This document shows positions 7,758-15,548 of a DNA stretch of 24,899 bases, piece after piece (the stretch's first letter is position 1; the number at the start of each line of letters is the position of its first letter). Below the pieces are notes generated by a model. That model made no database searches, had not been told where the DNA came from, and was given only the letters and a program-made list of their open reading frames with translations. The stretch covers positions 1 through 24,899 of the forward strand of contig DAOWCY010000104.1 of the NCBI GenBank assembly GCA_030639305.1, read 5' to 3'. This stretch comes from JAGLQA01 sp023135565. Its GTDB lineage: Bacteria > Acidobacteriota > Aminicenantia > UBA2199. Position numbers and translations under genes: made by a program.

Positions 7758-7796
7758 GATAGCCGGATAGCTTTTATTATTGTCTATCCGGCTATC
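7758..7796. repeat. Perfect 13-bp inverted repeat after the cassette
   Basis: GATAGCCGGATAG (7758-7770) and CTATCCGGCTATC (7784-7796) are perfectly complementary around a 13-nt loop. The stem is strong but has no adjacent T run. It may be the cassette's transcript end or a REP-like element. Apart from this, 7651-7883 holds no gene; GCCCCGCGGCGCGAGCAGCC at 7814-7833 resembles part of the repeat at 15354. Confidence 0.75.
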
Positions 7797-7883
7797 ACCG
7801 CCGGTCATTTTTATGCCCCGCGGCGCGAGCAGCCTCTTACGAGCGCTCCATACAAATGGGGATATAAAATTTTCTGAAAAGAG

Positions 7884-7912
7884 TTGACATTTACTTGATT
7901 ATAGATTACTTT
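7884..7912 (+). promoter_or_regulatory. Promoter of the antitoxin-like gene
   Basis: A perfect TTGACA lies at 7884-7889, with a 17-bp spacer and a weak -10 TACTTT at 7907-7912. The same TACTNN form recurs at -10 positions elsewhere in the window (15537, 24624). Confidence 0.45.
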
Positions 7913-7931
7913 TATACATTAGGTGAATAAA

Positions 7932-8141
7932 ATGGATCAACTCCAAACCCAGCTATTTGAAAACACAAAGGACATGCCGAAAAAGTTTTTGCAAGAGGTT
8001 GTGGACTTTAGCGAGTTCATCAAACAAAAAGTTCAAAACCAGTCTTTTAAAAAGCGGATGGGACAATCGGAAAAAGATATCGAAGAGGGCAGGGTGGCAG
8101 CGGTAACCCCGGAAGAACTTTTCAAGGAATTAAATATTTGA
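7932..8141 (+). CDS. Antitoxin-like protein (DUF2281/VapB-type, tentative)
   Basis: 69 aa from ATG 7932; a GTG at 7923 overlaps AGGTG (7921-7925), which serves better as the ribosome-binding site six nt before 7932. The sequence reads as a helical N-terminal dimerisation part (MPKKFLQEVVDFSEFIKQKV, the LPxxxxxEVxDFxEFL pattern of many small antitoxins) and a C-terminal toxin-binding tail (IEEGRVAAVTPEELFKEL). Its stop overlaps the TTG of a RelE/ParE-like toxin 5' end (TTGA), the usual antitoxin-toxin arrangement. As the toxin is truncated, the antitoxin is an orphan here. Confidence 0.7.
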   Translation: MDQLQTQLFENTKDMPKKFLQEVVDFSEFIKQKVQNQSFKKRMGQSEKDIEEGRVAAVTPEELFKELNI

Positions 8142-8293
8142 AATATACGATAAAAAGAACAGAAACCTTTGTAAAAACCGCTAAAAAATTCTTCAAGAAG
8201 CATCCCCAACTTACAGGTAAGTTCAAAAGCAAATACTTGTTCCCGGAATTTTACCAACAAATCGATACGGCCATTGCCTCGTTCTTCTTTTAA
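8138..8293 (+). pseudogene. Truncated RelE/ParE-family toxin
   Basis: From TTG 8138 (AAGGA at 8124-8128) the frame reads LKYTIKRTETFVKTAKKFF, then KKHPQLTGKF. This is the beta1-alpha1 start of RelE/ParE-type mRNA-interferase toxins, which normally run to about 90 aa. Homology stops near codon 29 (about 8225). The remaining 22 codons to the TAA at 8291-8293 are antisense of the AAA-ATPase pseudogene and carry no toxin motif, so the catalytic C-terminal half is lost. The ORF remains open for 51 codons but should be inactive as a nuclease. Confidence 0.7.
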
Positions 8294-8603
8294 TTTATCC
8301 GCGAGACTGTCTAAGTGAGTGTCGCGGCGCAGGATTAGTTCCTGTTTGGCACGGTACAGCAGGTCCAAAGTGATGGGGCGGGTATAAACCTCGTCCAGTA
8401 TTTTAGAAACCAACTGGTTGGCTAAGGCATTGACAAGCCAGGGCGTGGAGATAGGTGGTCTTGCCGGTCTGGCGCGGGGCATGCAGGGTGAAATAGAGTT
8501 TTTTGTCGATTAGTTTTTCCACTTCGGTTAAACGCTGCATCGGATCAACCATATAATGATCCTTGGGAAAACACCGTCCTGCTGTATTAAACCACCTGGG
8601 CAT
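8222..8603 (-). pseudogene. AAA-ATPase (AAA_34/PDDEXK_9-type) pseudogene with deletions
   Basis: Reading leftward from ATG 8603: PRWFNTAGRCFPKDHYMVDP, then KLYFTLHAPRQTGKTTYLHALA contains a Walker A motif (APRQTGKTT). This is the start of the large bacterial AAA-ATPase family that ends in a PD-(D/E)XK-like domain, usually over 500 aa. At about 8436-8443 the frame jumps to PWLVNALANQLVSKIL, a segment normally some 200 residues later. At about 8277 a second jump leads to GNGRIDLLVKFREQVFAFEL from the C-terminal nuclease-like domain. The tail then runs into the truncated toxin. At least two internal deletions and one junction make it a pseudogene. Confidence 0.75.
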
Positions 8604-8644
8604 TCGGTATTCCTTTGCTTTTTCTTGATCCGAACTTCACGCCT

Positions 8645-8673
8645 ATTATAGCAAAAATATTCTCGCAAAACAA
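8645..8673 (-). promoter_or_regulatory. Promoter of the AAA-ATPase pseudogene
   Basis: On the minus strand TATAAT (8650-8645) is preceded by TGC (extended -10), with TTGTTT 17 bp upstream. AAAGGA lies just before the ATG at 8603. The gene therefore still has its expression signals although its coding part is destroyed. Confidence 0.5.
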
Positions 8674-8674
8674 A

Positions 8675-8690
8675 CCCCACGCGCGTGGGG
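8675..8690. repeat. Perfect 16-bp palindrome
   Basis: CCCCACGCGCGTGGGG, identical to 24157-24172 and followed by a CCGCCGGAGG remnant of the dispersed composite repeat. It lies downstream of ridA on its coding strand. Confidence 0.8.
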
Positions 8691-8707
8691 CCGCCGGAGG
8701 TAAAAAT

Positions 8708-9088
8708 TTAGACAGCCGCTATCACCTCGATCTCTATGTCTACCGAAAGAGGCAGTTCCCTTACAGCCACGGCAGACCTGGCCGGGTACGGCTTATCGAA
8801 ATAACCGGCATATATTTCGTTTACTTTCTTGAAATCGGCCATGTCCTTGAGGAATACAGCAGCTTTGACTATATTGCCCAAACCGGCTCCGGCTTCACCC
8901 AAAACAGCTTCGATGTTCTTAAATATCTGCCGGGTCTGAGCCTCTACGCCTCCTTCTACAAGTTTCGAGGTGGCGGGGTCCATACCGATCTGACCGGATA
9001 AAAATATAAAATTTCCCGTCCTAATGCCTTGAGAATAAGGGCCTACCGCCCCTGGGGCTTTGTTTGTTGCAATTGCTTGTTTATTCAT
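8708..9088 (-). CDS. ridA: RidA family enamine/imine deaminase
   Basis: 126 aa, full length for RidA/YjgF/UK114. Motifs: GPYSQGIRTGNFIFLSGQIG (residues 16-35) with Tyr18, and PARSAVAV with Arg104, the carboxylate-binding residue; Glu119/121 stand near the C-terminus. RidA hydrolyses reactive 2-aminoacrylate-type enamines/imines produced by PLP enzymes, in the cytoplasm. AGGAG lies just upstream of the ATG. It is the next minus-strand gene after glnS, with a composite repeat between them (9113-9197), so read-through from glnS is possible; no separate promoter is visible. Confidence 0.93.
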   Translation of the reverse strand: MNKQAIATNKAPGAVGPYSQGIRTGNFIFLSGQIGMDPATSKLVEGGVEAQTRQIFKNIEAVLGEAGAGLGNIVKAAVFLKDMADFKKVNEIYAGYFDKPYPARSAVAVRELPLSVDIEIEVIAAV

Positions 9089-9112
9089 TTTTTTCTCCTA
9101 ATTTTTTTTCTT

Positions 9113-9197
9113 GCCTCCGGCGGCCCCTGCCGGGGAGGCCAAACTTTTGAAAAAGTTTGATCAAAACTTTTTATAATTTAGAAGCAAAAGCGCTCAC
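9113..9197 (-). repeat. Composite dispersed repeat, R-type copy
   Basis: From left to right: GCCTCCGGCGGCCCCTGCCG, then GGGAGGCC, the AT core AAACTTTTGAAAAAGTTT plus GATCAAAACTT, then ATAATTTAGAAGCAAAAGCG and CTCAC. It is nearly identical to 22951-23033. The core is an 8-bp inverted repeat with a GA loop. Read on the minus strand it lies downstream of glnS. Sequence 9198-9280 is further repeat-like GC-rich DNA without a gene. Confidence 0.85.
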
Positions 9198-9280
9198 ACG
9201 CTGCCCTGCTGCGAAGAGGCTTATAGGCTCCCCGCGCAGCGGACTTGAGCGATACGCTTTTCTACTCTGAGAAGCGATCT

Positions 9281-10989
<1,709 letters not shown>

Positions 10990-10993
<4 letters not shown>

Positions 10994-11151
10994 AACTCAA
11001 ACTCCTTCAAAAAAACGCCCAAATAGGGTTCCCAAATTGCCGCGAAGCGGCTCAACAAAAGTTTTTGGAAGTCCAGAAACCTTTTTTCAAAAAGGTTTTT
11101 GGCCGCCGGAGGCGTCGTGGTTTCTAAGATTCTCGAAGTAACTTTACTCAT
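10990..11151 (-). CDS. 53-codon ORF in the glnS leader, mostly repeat-encoded
   Basis: ATG at 11151-11149 with AAGG five nt upstream; the stop TGA at 10992-10990 overlaps the glnS ATG (ATGA). The frame starts MSKVTSRILETTT, passes through the T-type repeat as PPAAKNLFEKRFLDFQKLLL and ends SRFAAIWEPYLGVFLKEFEL. With a promoter about 20 nt upstream, a ribosome-binding site and the overlap, it could be translated and coupled to glnS. The peptide itself is not recognised, and more than half is repeat sequence, so it may be a tolerated leader peptide rather than a functional protein. Confidence 0.4.
11055..11113 (+). repeat. Composite dispersed repeat, T-type copy
   Basis: AAGTTTTTGGAAGTCCAG, then AAACCTTTTT-TC-AAAAAGGTTT (10-bp inverted repeat), then TTGGCCGCCGGAGGC. 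A second copy with few changes lies at 24308-24362 and a reverse, partial copy at 21472-21525. It sits inside the glnS leader ORF. GCCGC/GCGGC at 11039-11051 flanks it. Confidence 0.8.
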
Positions 11152-11173
11152 GCTTGCCTTATTTAAAAACTAT

Positions 11174-11202
11174 AATATACATCCATAAGGACTATAAATC
11201 AA
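11174..11202 (-). promoter_or_regulatory. Promoter of glnS leader ORF and glnS
   Basis: On the minus strand: TTGATT (11202-11197), 17-bp spacer, TATATT (11179-11174). The start site would be near 11167, about 16 nt before the leader ORF ATG. Confidence 0.5.
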
Positions 11203-11239
11203 GTGCCAAAAAGAAAAAATATGAACTTCGCCCTACTTC

Positions 11240-11348
11240 GCCTCCGGCGGGGTGCGGCGCACCCACCCTCTTAGCCTCCGGCGGCCCTGCCGGGAGCCAA
11301 ACTTTTGAAAAAGTTTGATCAAAACTTCTATTAAGCCGCTCCGCGGCA
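11240..11348 (-). repeat. Composite dispersed repeat, R-type copy
   Basis: GCCTCCGGCGGGGTGCGGCG at 11240, then a second GCCTCCGGCGGCCC at 11274, CTGCCGGGAGCC, the AAACTTTTGAAAAAGTTT core and AAGCCGCTCCGCGGC. It lies downstream of the porin-like gene, after its terminator, in the same strand sense. Nothing else is seen in 11203-11393. Confidence 0.8.
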
Positions 11349-11393
11349 ATACACTTTAAACACCACCTCACTTCCTCTAAAAGCCCGTTCCAT

Positions 11394-11429
11394 AAAAAAA
11401 GACCGGCGAGTCGCTCCGCCGGTTTTTTT
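11394..11429 (-). terminator. Rho-independent terminator of the porin-like gene
   Basis: ACCGGCG (11402-11408) pairs with CGCCGGT (11417-11423), with A7 on the left and T7 on the right, so it would work in both directions. It sits about 20 nt after the stop of the minus-strand porin-like gene. Confidence 0.85.
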
Positions 11430-11450
11430 ATTTTCAGCTTCCGTGAAAAA

Positions 11451-12464
11451 TTACTTCTTACCGATGCCGGTTTTGAAATCGATCTTAGCGGTCAGGGTGA
11501 AGTAAAAATCGCCGTCCGGGGCATTTTCGCCACCGTAAAAAACATACCTCACATTAGGGGAAACCTGGATCAGCTTGTGAACCTTGAAATTCAAACCCGC
11601 CATTAAATAACGGGCGTCGTACAGGTTTGCCGGGATAGGCACATAACCGCCGATGTCCTTAAAATTTGGATCGGTGAAATGATCGTAACGGGCGAAAAGC
11701 TCGCTCTTTTTGCCGATTTTTACTACGGCAAAACCGGAAATGATGCCGCTGCTCTTGCTTTCATCACCTTCGGGTTTTTCACTTTTATAGTGATAGCCGA
11801 GACCGAAACGGCCCCAACCGCCTTTCATACCGCCAAAAGCAGTCAGGTAGGTGATGTCTTTTCCGTTATCTTTGGCAAAGTGGCCGTTGGCTTCCACATA
11901 GGCGGTCTTCGCTTCCCAGCCGAGACGTCCGTAAAAGGCTTTCCCTTTGTTGTCTTCACTTTTGTTGGAACTGAAGTTGCCGTACATCAGGGTGTAAACC
12001 AGCCCGCCTTTTGATTTGCCGTCTAAGGCAATTCCGAAGTCCCGCGAAGAGGCGAAATTAAAAAAATCAGGGGCTGTTTTCTCGATAAACCGCAAACCCC
12101 AGAATTTCTCGATCTTGTCGAAACTGGGCGGATCGATGATACCCATTAAGAGGTTGGCGCCTCCGCCCAACTTTTTCTTTAAATGGGCGTTTTTGATGAA
12201 TGGCTCAATTTTGCCTTCGCCGTAAGCGGGGCTGTTCATCTCGAAGCGCACCCGGGCCGACCAACCGCTGCCTAACGATGTGTTGTAACCGAAATAGATA
12301 CGCCTGAGCCAGAAACCATGCTGGCCTTCGATGCCTTCTTCGCCGCTGTGATGGCTGCCCACCATATAATATTCGGGGATCATATATCCTTTAATATCAT
12401 CGGCAAAAGCTAAACCGGAGAGAAAAAAAACCAGCACTAATACGAATAAAATCTTTACTTTCAT
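11451..12464 (-). CDS. Porin-like outer-membrane beta-barrel protein
   Basis: 337 aa from ATG 12464, chosen because AAGGAGG lies five nt upstream; the open frame to 12611 adds 49 residues across the promoter and is rejected. Signal peptide VKILFVLVLVFFLSGLAFA (residues 2-20), then a mature part of alternating short beta strands with aromatic girdles (FWLRRIYFGYNTSLGSGWSA, YLMAGLNFKV, YFTLTAKIDF). This pattern matches phosphate-selective (OprP/OprO-like) or general porins in Gram-negative outer membranes; the substrate cannot be read from the sequence. It is divergent from a PhoB/PhoR-like operon, and its promoter carries the same 11-bp-periodic boxes, so phosphate-responsive expression is plausible. 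Confidence 0.75.
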   Translation of the reverse strand: MKVKILFVLVLVFFLSGLAFADDIKGYMIPEYYMVGSHHSGEEGIEGQHGFWLRRIYFGYNTSLGSGWSARVRFEMNSPAYGEGKIEPFIKNAHLKKKLGGGANLLMGIIDPPSFDKIEKFWGLRFIEKTAPDFFNFASSRDFGIALDGKSKGGLVYTLMYGNFSSNKSEDNKGKAFYGRLGWEAKTAYVEANGHFAKDNGKDITYLTAFGGMKGGWGRFGLGYHYKSEKPEGDESKSSGIISGFAVVKIGKKSELFARYDHFTDPNFKDIGGYVPIPANLYDARYLMAGLNFKVHKLIQVSPNVRYVFYGGENAPDGDFYFTLTAKIDFKTGIGKK

Positions 12465-12505
12465 AATTCCTCCTTGGTATGGAATGATTTTGTTTTCAAG
12501 GGTGC

Positions 12506-12559
12506 ATTTTCCCTCTTCTATGTTAATTAAAAATAAAAAAAATGTTATTTTTCGGTTAA
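12506..12559 (-). promoter_or_regulatory. Pho-box-like array and -10 of the porin-like gene
   Basis: On the minus strand four hexamers occur at exact 11-bp steps: TTAACC (12559-12554), ATAACA (12548-12543), TTTATT (12537-12532), TTAACA (12526-12521). Nine nt later stands GAAAAT (12511-12506), a 4/6 -10. No -35 is needed in PhoB/PhoP-activated promoters. The geometry matches the array at 12692. Confidence 0.6.
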
Positions 12560-12691
12560 GCCGGTGCATGGGAATTACGATCACCTCCAGCGCAGCATTA
12601 ATAGCATACAAAACATTTCCTGAAAAATCAAGTTTTTTCTCTAATTACTTCGTATACGCTCTCCCAAAGGGGCAAGCGCCAGCCTGGATCC

Positions 12692-12745
12692 TTAACACAA
12701 TATTAACAATTTTCTTATAAAATATTAACTCAAATCCTTTCTAAT
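12692..12745 (+). promoter_or_regulatory. Pho-box-like array and -10 of the two-component operon
   Basis: Hexamers at exact 11-bp steps: TTAACA (12692), TTAACA (12703), CTTATA (12714), TTAACT (12725-12730). Nine nt later is TCTAAT (12740-12745), a 5/6 -10. TT(A/T/C)ACA repeats with 5-nt gaps are the B. subtilis PhoP box; E. coli PhoB boxes share the 11-bp period. Autoregulation of the response regulator downstream is the natural reading. Confidence 0.65.
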
Positions 12746-12834
12746 CAAAACCCGGAACTTTAAAACAAATAAGTAAAAATTTCCGACAGCCGGTATTTGA
12801 CTTTAGGTTTCTTATTTGCTACTTAAAAGGTATT

Positions 12835-13551
12835 ATGAAAAATAAAAAAACAGACGAAAAAAAAATAATCTTCGTAGTAGAGGATGAACCGGATATCCAA
12901 GAACTTATCACCCTGCACCTGTCTAAATCGGGATACCGGGTGGAAAAATTTTTAGAATCTAAGCCCATGCTCGCCCGGCTGGAAAAGCAGGAACCGGGTT
13001 TGATCCTGCTGGACCTCATGCTGCCCGATCAGGACGGCCTGGAAGTATGCAAAATTCTAAAAAATAGCAGCCAATACGCCGCCATCCCGGTTATCATGGT
13101 AACTGCCAGAACCGAAGAAGTAGACGTGGTGCTGGGTTTAGAATTAGGGGCGGACGATTATATAAACAAACCCTTTTCACCCAGGGAATTGGTGGCCCGG
13201 GTGAAAGCGGTGCTGCGCCGGGGCAAACATTCTACCGACTCCGAAGAACCGGTTTCCCAGCGCATCGTTATCGGCGACCTGCTAACTATAGATCCACAAA
13301 AATACGAAGTGACGGTGCAGGATAAAAAAATCCACTTGACCTCCACCGAATTCCTGATCTTGAAAATGCTGGCCGAAAAACAAGGCTGGGTGTTCAGCCG
13401 GGAGAAAATTTTGGACCGCCTGTGGGGCGATGAAAAAGACGTTTTCGACCGCACCGTGGATGTGCATATTAAAAACCTGAGAGAGAAACTCGGCCCGGCC
13501 GGGAAATTAATCCTCAATATCAGGGGAGTGGGGTATAAATTAGAACTATGA
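12835..13551 (+). CDS. OmpR/PhoB-family response regulator
   Basis: 238 aa. Receiver domain about residues 10-125: acidic pocket Glu16/Asp17, phospho-acceptor Asp60 (LILLDLMLPDQDG), Thr90 and Lys112 (NKPFSPREL). A winged-helix DNA-binding domain occupies about 140-238 (LTSTEFLILKMLAEKQGWVF, then RTVDVHIKNLREKLG and RGVGYKLEL). The architecture and the ordering with a PAS-containing kinase are those of PhoB or PhoP, but other OmpR-family members look alike, so I leave the symbol blank. The last four nt overlap the kinase ATG. AAAAGG precedes the ATG by four nt. A Pho-box-like array lies about 105 nt upstream. Confidence 0.92.
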   Translation: MKNKKTDEKKIIFVVEDEPDIQELITLHLSKSGYRVEKFLESKPMLARLEKQEPGLILLDLMLPDQDGLEVCKILKNSSQYAAIPVIMVTARTEEVDVVLGLELGADDYINKPFSPRELVARVKAVLRRGKHSTDSEEPVSQRIVIGDLLTIDPQKYEVTVQDKKIHLTSTEFLILKMLAEKQGWVFSREKILDRLWGDEKDVFDRTVDVHIKNLREKLGPAGKLILNIRGVGYKLEL

Positions 13552-15341
13552 AACAAAAAAGAGCGAAAACGAACAATAAAAACTTTCTTTCTAACCTGAT
13601 GGGGAAATTTTTTGTGCGCACTTTTATTAGTTACGTGGTTATTATTGCCCTGGTGTTTCTTTTAGTTTACCTTTTTTTCCAGGGTTCCATGCGGCATTTT
13701 TATATCGAAAACCTGAAGACCCGCTTGATCCAGGTGGGACATTCCTTAAACCCCAAAATTTCCGCTTCGTATAGAGAAAACAAGTTTGCGGAAATCGACC
13801 GGTTAGTCAAAGAGGTGGGCAAAAAAACAGACATCCGCATCACGGTGATCGCTCCTGGCGGCGAGGTGTTCGCCGATTCCGAAAATGACCCCGGAAAAAT
13901 GGAAAATCACGGCGACCGGCCTGAAATCGTGCAGGCCCTGAAAGGAGAAGTGCAGGATGCCACCCGGTTCAGTTCCACCATGGGAGAACAAATGTTATAC
14001 TTAGCGCTGCCCGTGGAGGAGCGAGGGGAAACCAAATACGTCCTGCGTTTAAGCCTATTTCTAAGCGATATCAAAAACCTGATGGCCGACATCAGGTACA
14101 AACTCGCCACTGTGCTGGTGATTTTGTTTTTCCTGGCGCTGTTGATTGCTTACTATTTTTCCCGCGGCTTTTCCCGACCTATCGGGCGGATCGTTTCCGC
14201 CACTAAAGAATTTGCCGCGGGGAATTTCGACGTGAAAATCTATATAGAAAAGAAAGACGAGTTGGGGCAGGTGGCGGAAAATTTTAACAGCATGGTAGAA
14301 GAGCAGCGCACTCTTTTTAAAAAATTAAGCGAGAGCCGGGAAGAACTCCAGGCCATCATCTCTTCCATGAAGGAGGGATTATTGGTTTTAACCCCGGAAG
14401 GCAAGATCACCCTGTGCAACGAGAGTTTCGAGGCCATCGCCCCATCGAGACCCCTGATCGGGGCGTCTTACTGGGAAACCTGCCGTATTGCCGGTTTTGA
14501 GGATTTTGTAAAACGGGCTTTTAAGACCGGGGAGAGTTTTAACGAAGAGATCGAAATCGACGGACAGTCCTTCCAGGTGGGTTTCAGTCGTTTACAGCAG
14601 GGCGAGAAACTGGTTATCATATTTCGCAATATTACTGAATTTAAGCAATTGCATCAGATGAAGCGGGATTTTGTGGTCAACCTGACCCATGAGTTGAAGA
14701 CCCCGCTTACCGCCATTAAAGGGTTTGTCGAGACTTTGGAAGAAGAAGAGGACATTCGCAACACCAATTACATCGATATCATCAAACGTCACACCGACCG
14801 CATGAACCGGATCGTTTCCGATTTGTTGATTTTGTCGGAGTTGGAAGAGAAGAAGAGGCGGGACTTCGAGTTTAAGCCTTTAGATTTTGCCGCCATCGTG
14901 GAAAGCATAATAAAGATATACCGGGAAAAAATAGCAGCCCGGGAATTGGATTTAGAGGTAAACATCGACCCGGGACTGCCTGTTTTTAAAGGAGAAAAAT
15001 TCAAAATCGAGCAAATGTTTATCAACCTGATAGACAACGCGGTAAAGTATACGGATAAAGGTAAAATCGAGATCGCGATTAGCAAAAGGCAGGAGCGGAA
15101 AGACATCGCGATCCGGGTAAAAAATACCGGGTTAGTGATACCGCGGGAGAGTTTGCCCCGTATTTTCGAGCGTTTTTATGTGGTTGACAAATCGCGGTCG
15201 CGTCGATTAGGGGGTACCGGTTTGGGGCTTTCTATTGTGAAGCATGTGGTTTTGCTGCATAATGGGGAGATTTCGGCGGATAGCAGTAAAAAAGGCGGCA
15301 CGGTTTTCACCATTCATTTGCCCGTCGATAACGGCCATTAA
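13548..15341 (+). CDS. PhoR-like sensor histidine kinase
   Basis: 597 aa. Order: TM1 (about 26-45), periplasmic sensor of about 140 residues, TM2 (about 186-204), HAMP (205-257), PAS (about 265-365), HisKA with phospho-acceptor His381 (NLTHELKTPLTAIKG), and HATPase_c with N box NLIDNAVKYT (Asn497) and G2 box GGTGLGLSIVKH. This is the PhoR/WalK layout. The G1 box reads VKNTGLVIP, with Asn in place of the usual Asp and a Val for the second Gly; other kinases also carry NTG here, so activity is not excluded. It overlaps the regulator by four nt and is certainly its partner. No pst or phoU genes follow. Confidence 0.92.
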   Translation: MKQKRAKTNNKNFLSNLMGKFFVRTFISYVVIIALVFLLVYLFFQGSMRHFYIENLKTRLIQVGHSLNPKISASYRENKFAEIDRLVKEVGKKTDIRITVIAPGGEVFADSENDPGKMENHGDRPEIVQALKGEVQDATRFSSTMGEQMLYLALPVEERGETKYVLRLSLFLSDIKNLMADIRYKLATVLVILFFLALLIAYYFSRGFSRPIGRIVSATKEFAAGNFDVKIYIEKKDELGQVAENFNSMVEEQRTLFKKLSESREELQAIISSMKEGLLVLTPEGKITLCNESFEAIAPSRPLIGASYWETCRIAGFEDFVKRAFKTGESFNEEIEIDGQSFQVGFSRLQQGEKLVIIFRNITEFKQLHQMKRDFVVNLTHELKTPLTAIKGFVETLEEEEDIRNTNYIDIIKRHTDRMNRIVSDLLILSELEEKKRRDFEFKPLDFAAIVESIIKIYREKIAARELDLEVNIDPGLPVFKGEKFKIEQMFINLIDNAVKYTDKGKIEIAISKRQERKDIAIRVKNTGLVIPRESLPRIFERFYVVDKSRSRRLGGTGLGLSIVKHVVLLHNGEISADSSKKGGTVFTIHLPVDNGH

Positions 15342-15354
15342 GCCCACCGCGTGG

Positions 15355-15492
15355 CCCCGCGGCGCGGGGAGTCTCTTAGCCGCTTCGCGGCAGGGGCGCT
15401 TCTAAAATCATCAAAAGTTTTGTTCAAACTTTTTCAAAAGTTTGGCCCCCGGCAGGGACTGCCCTCCCCACGTGGTGGGGTCGCCGAAGGCA
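15355..15492 (+). repeat. Composite dispersed repeat with two GC palindromes
   Basis: CCCCGCGGCGCGGGG (15355-15369), then a GCCGCTTCGCGGC hairpin, CATCAAAAGTTTTGTTCAAA, the core CTTTTTCAAAAGTTTGG, a CCGGCAGGG segment and CCCCACGTGGTGGGG (15466-15480), ending TCGCCGAAGGC. It lies immediately downstream of, and in sense with, the kinase gene. The open frame of nudC runs through it but is not its true N-terminus. Confidence 0.8.
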
Positions 15493-15513
15493 AAATAGTA
15501 ACAAGATCGTTTC

Positions 15514-15542
15514 TTGCAAATAGTTGTTTTTTCTATTACTAT
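15514..15542 (+). promoter_or_regulatory. Promoter of nudC, leaderless geometry
   Basis: TTGCAA (15514-15519), 17-bp spacer, TACTAT (15537-15542), then only six nt to ATG 15549. Transcription should start at or next to the A of the ATG, and no Shine-Dalgarno exists. The same layout occurs at 24601-24638. Confidence 0.55.
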
Positions 15543-15548
15543 AGGTTC

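Noticed and set aside
8615..9001. Plus-strand 128-codon open frame
   Set aside because: Antisense to ridA, whose motifs are complete; no ribosome-binding site or family motif in the plus-strand frame.
12465..12611. 49-residue extension of the porin-like protein
   Set aside because: It covers the Pho-box-like array, and the ATG at 12464 has an ideal ribosome-binding site followed by a signal peptide.
12797..12825. TTGACT-N17-TACTTA as promoter of the response regulator
   Set aside because: The -10 matches only 2/6 and would leave a leader of about three nt, removing the ribosome-binding site; the Pho-box-linked TCTAAT at 12740 fits better.
15351..15548. 66-residue N-terminal extension of nudC
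   Set aside because: It is translated repeat (LFKLFQKFG) lying before the promoter; family members start near MNTSTKF.
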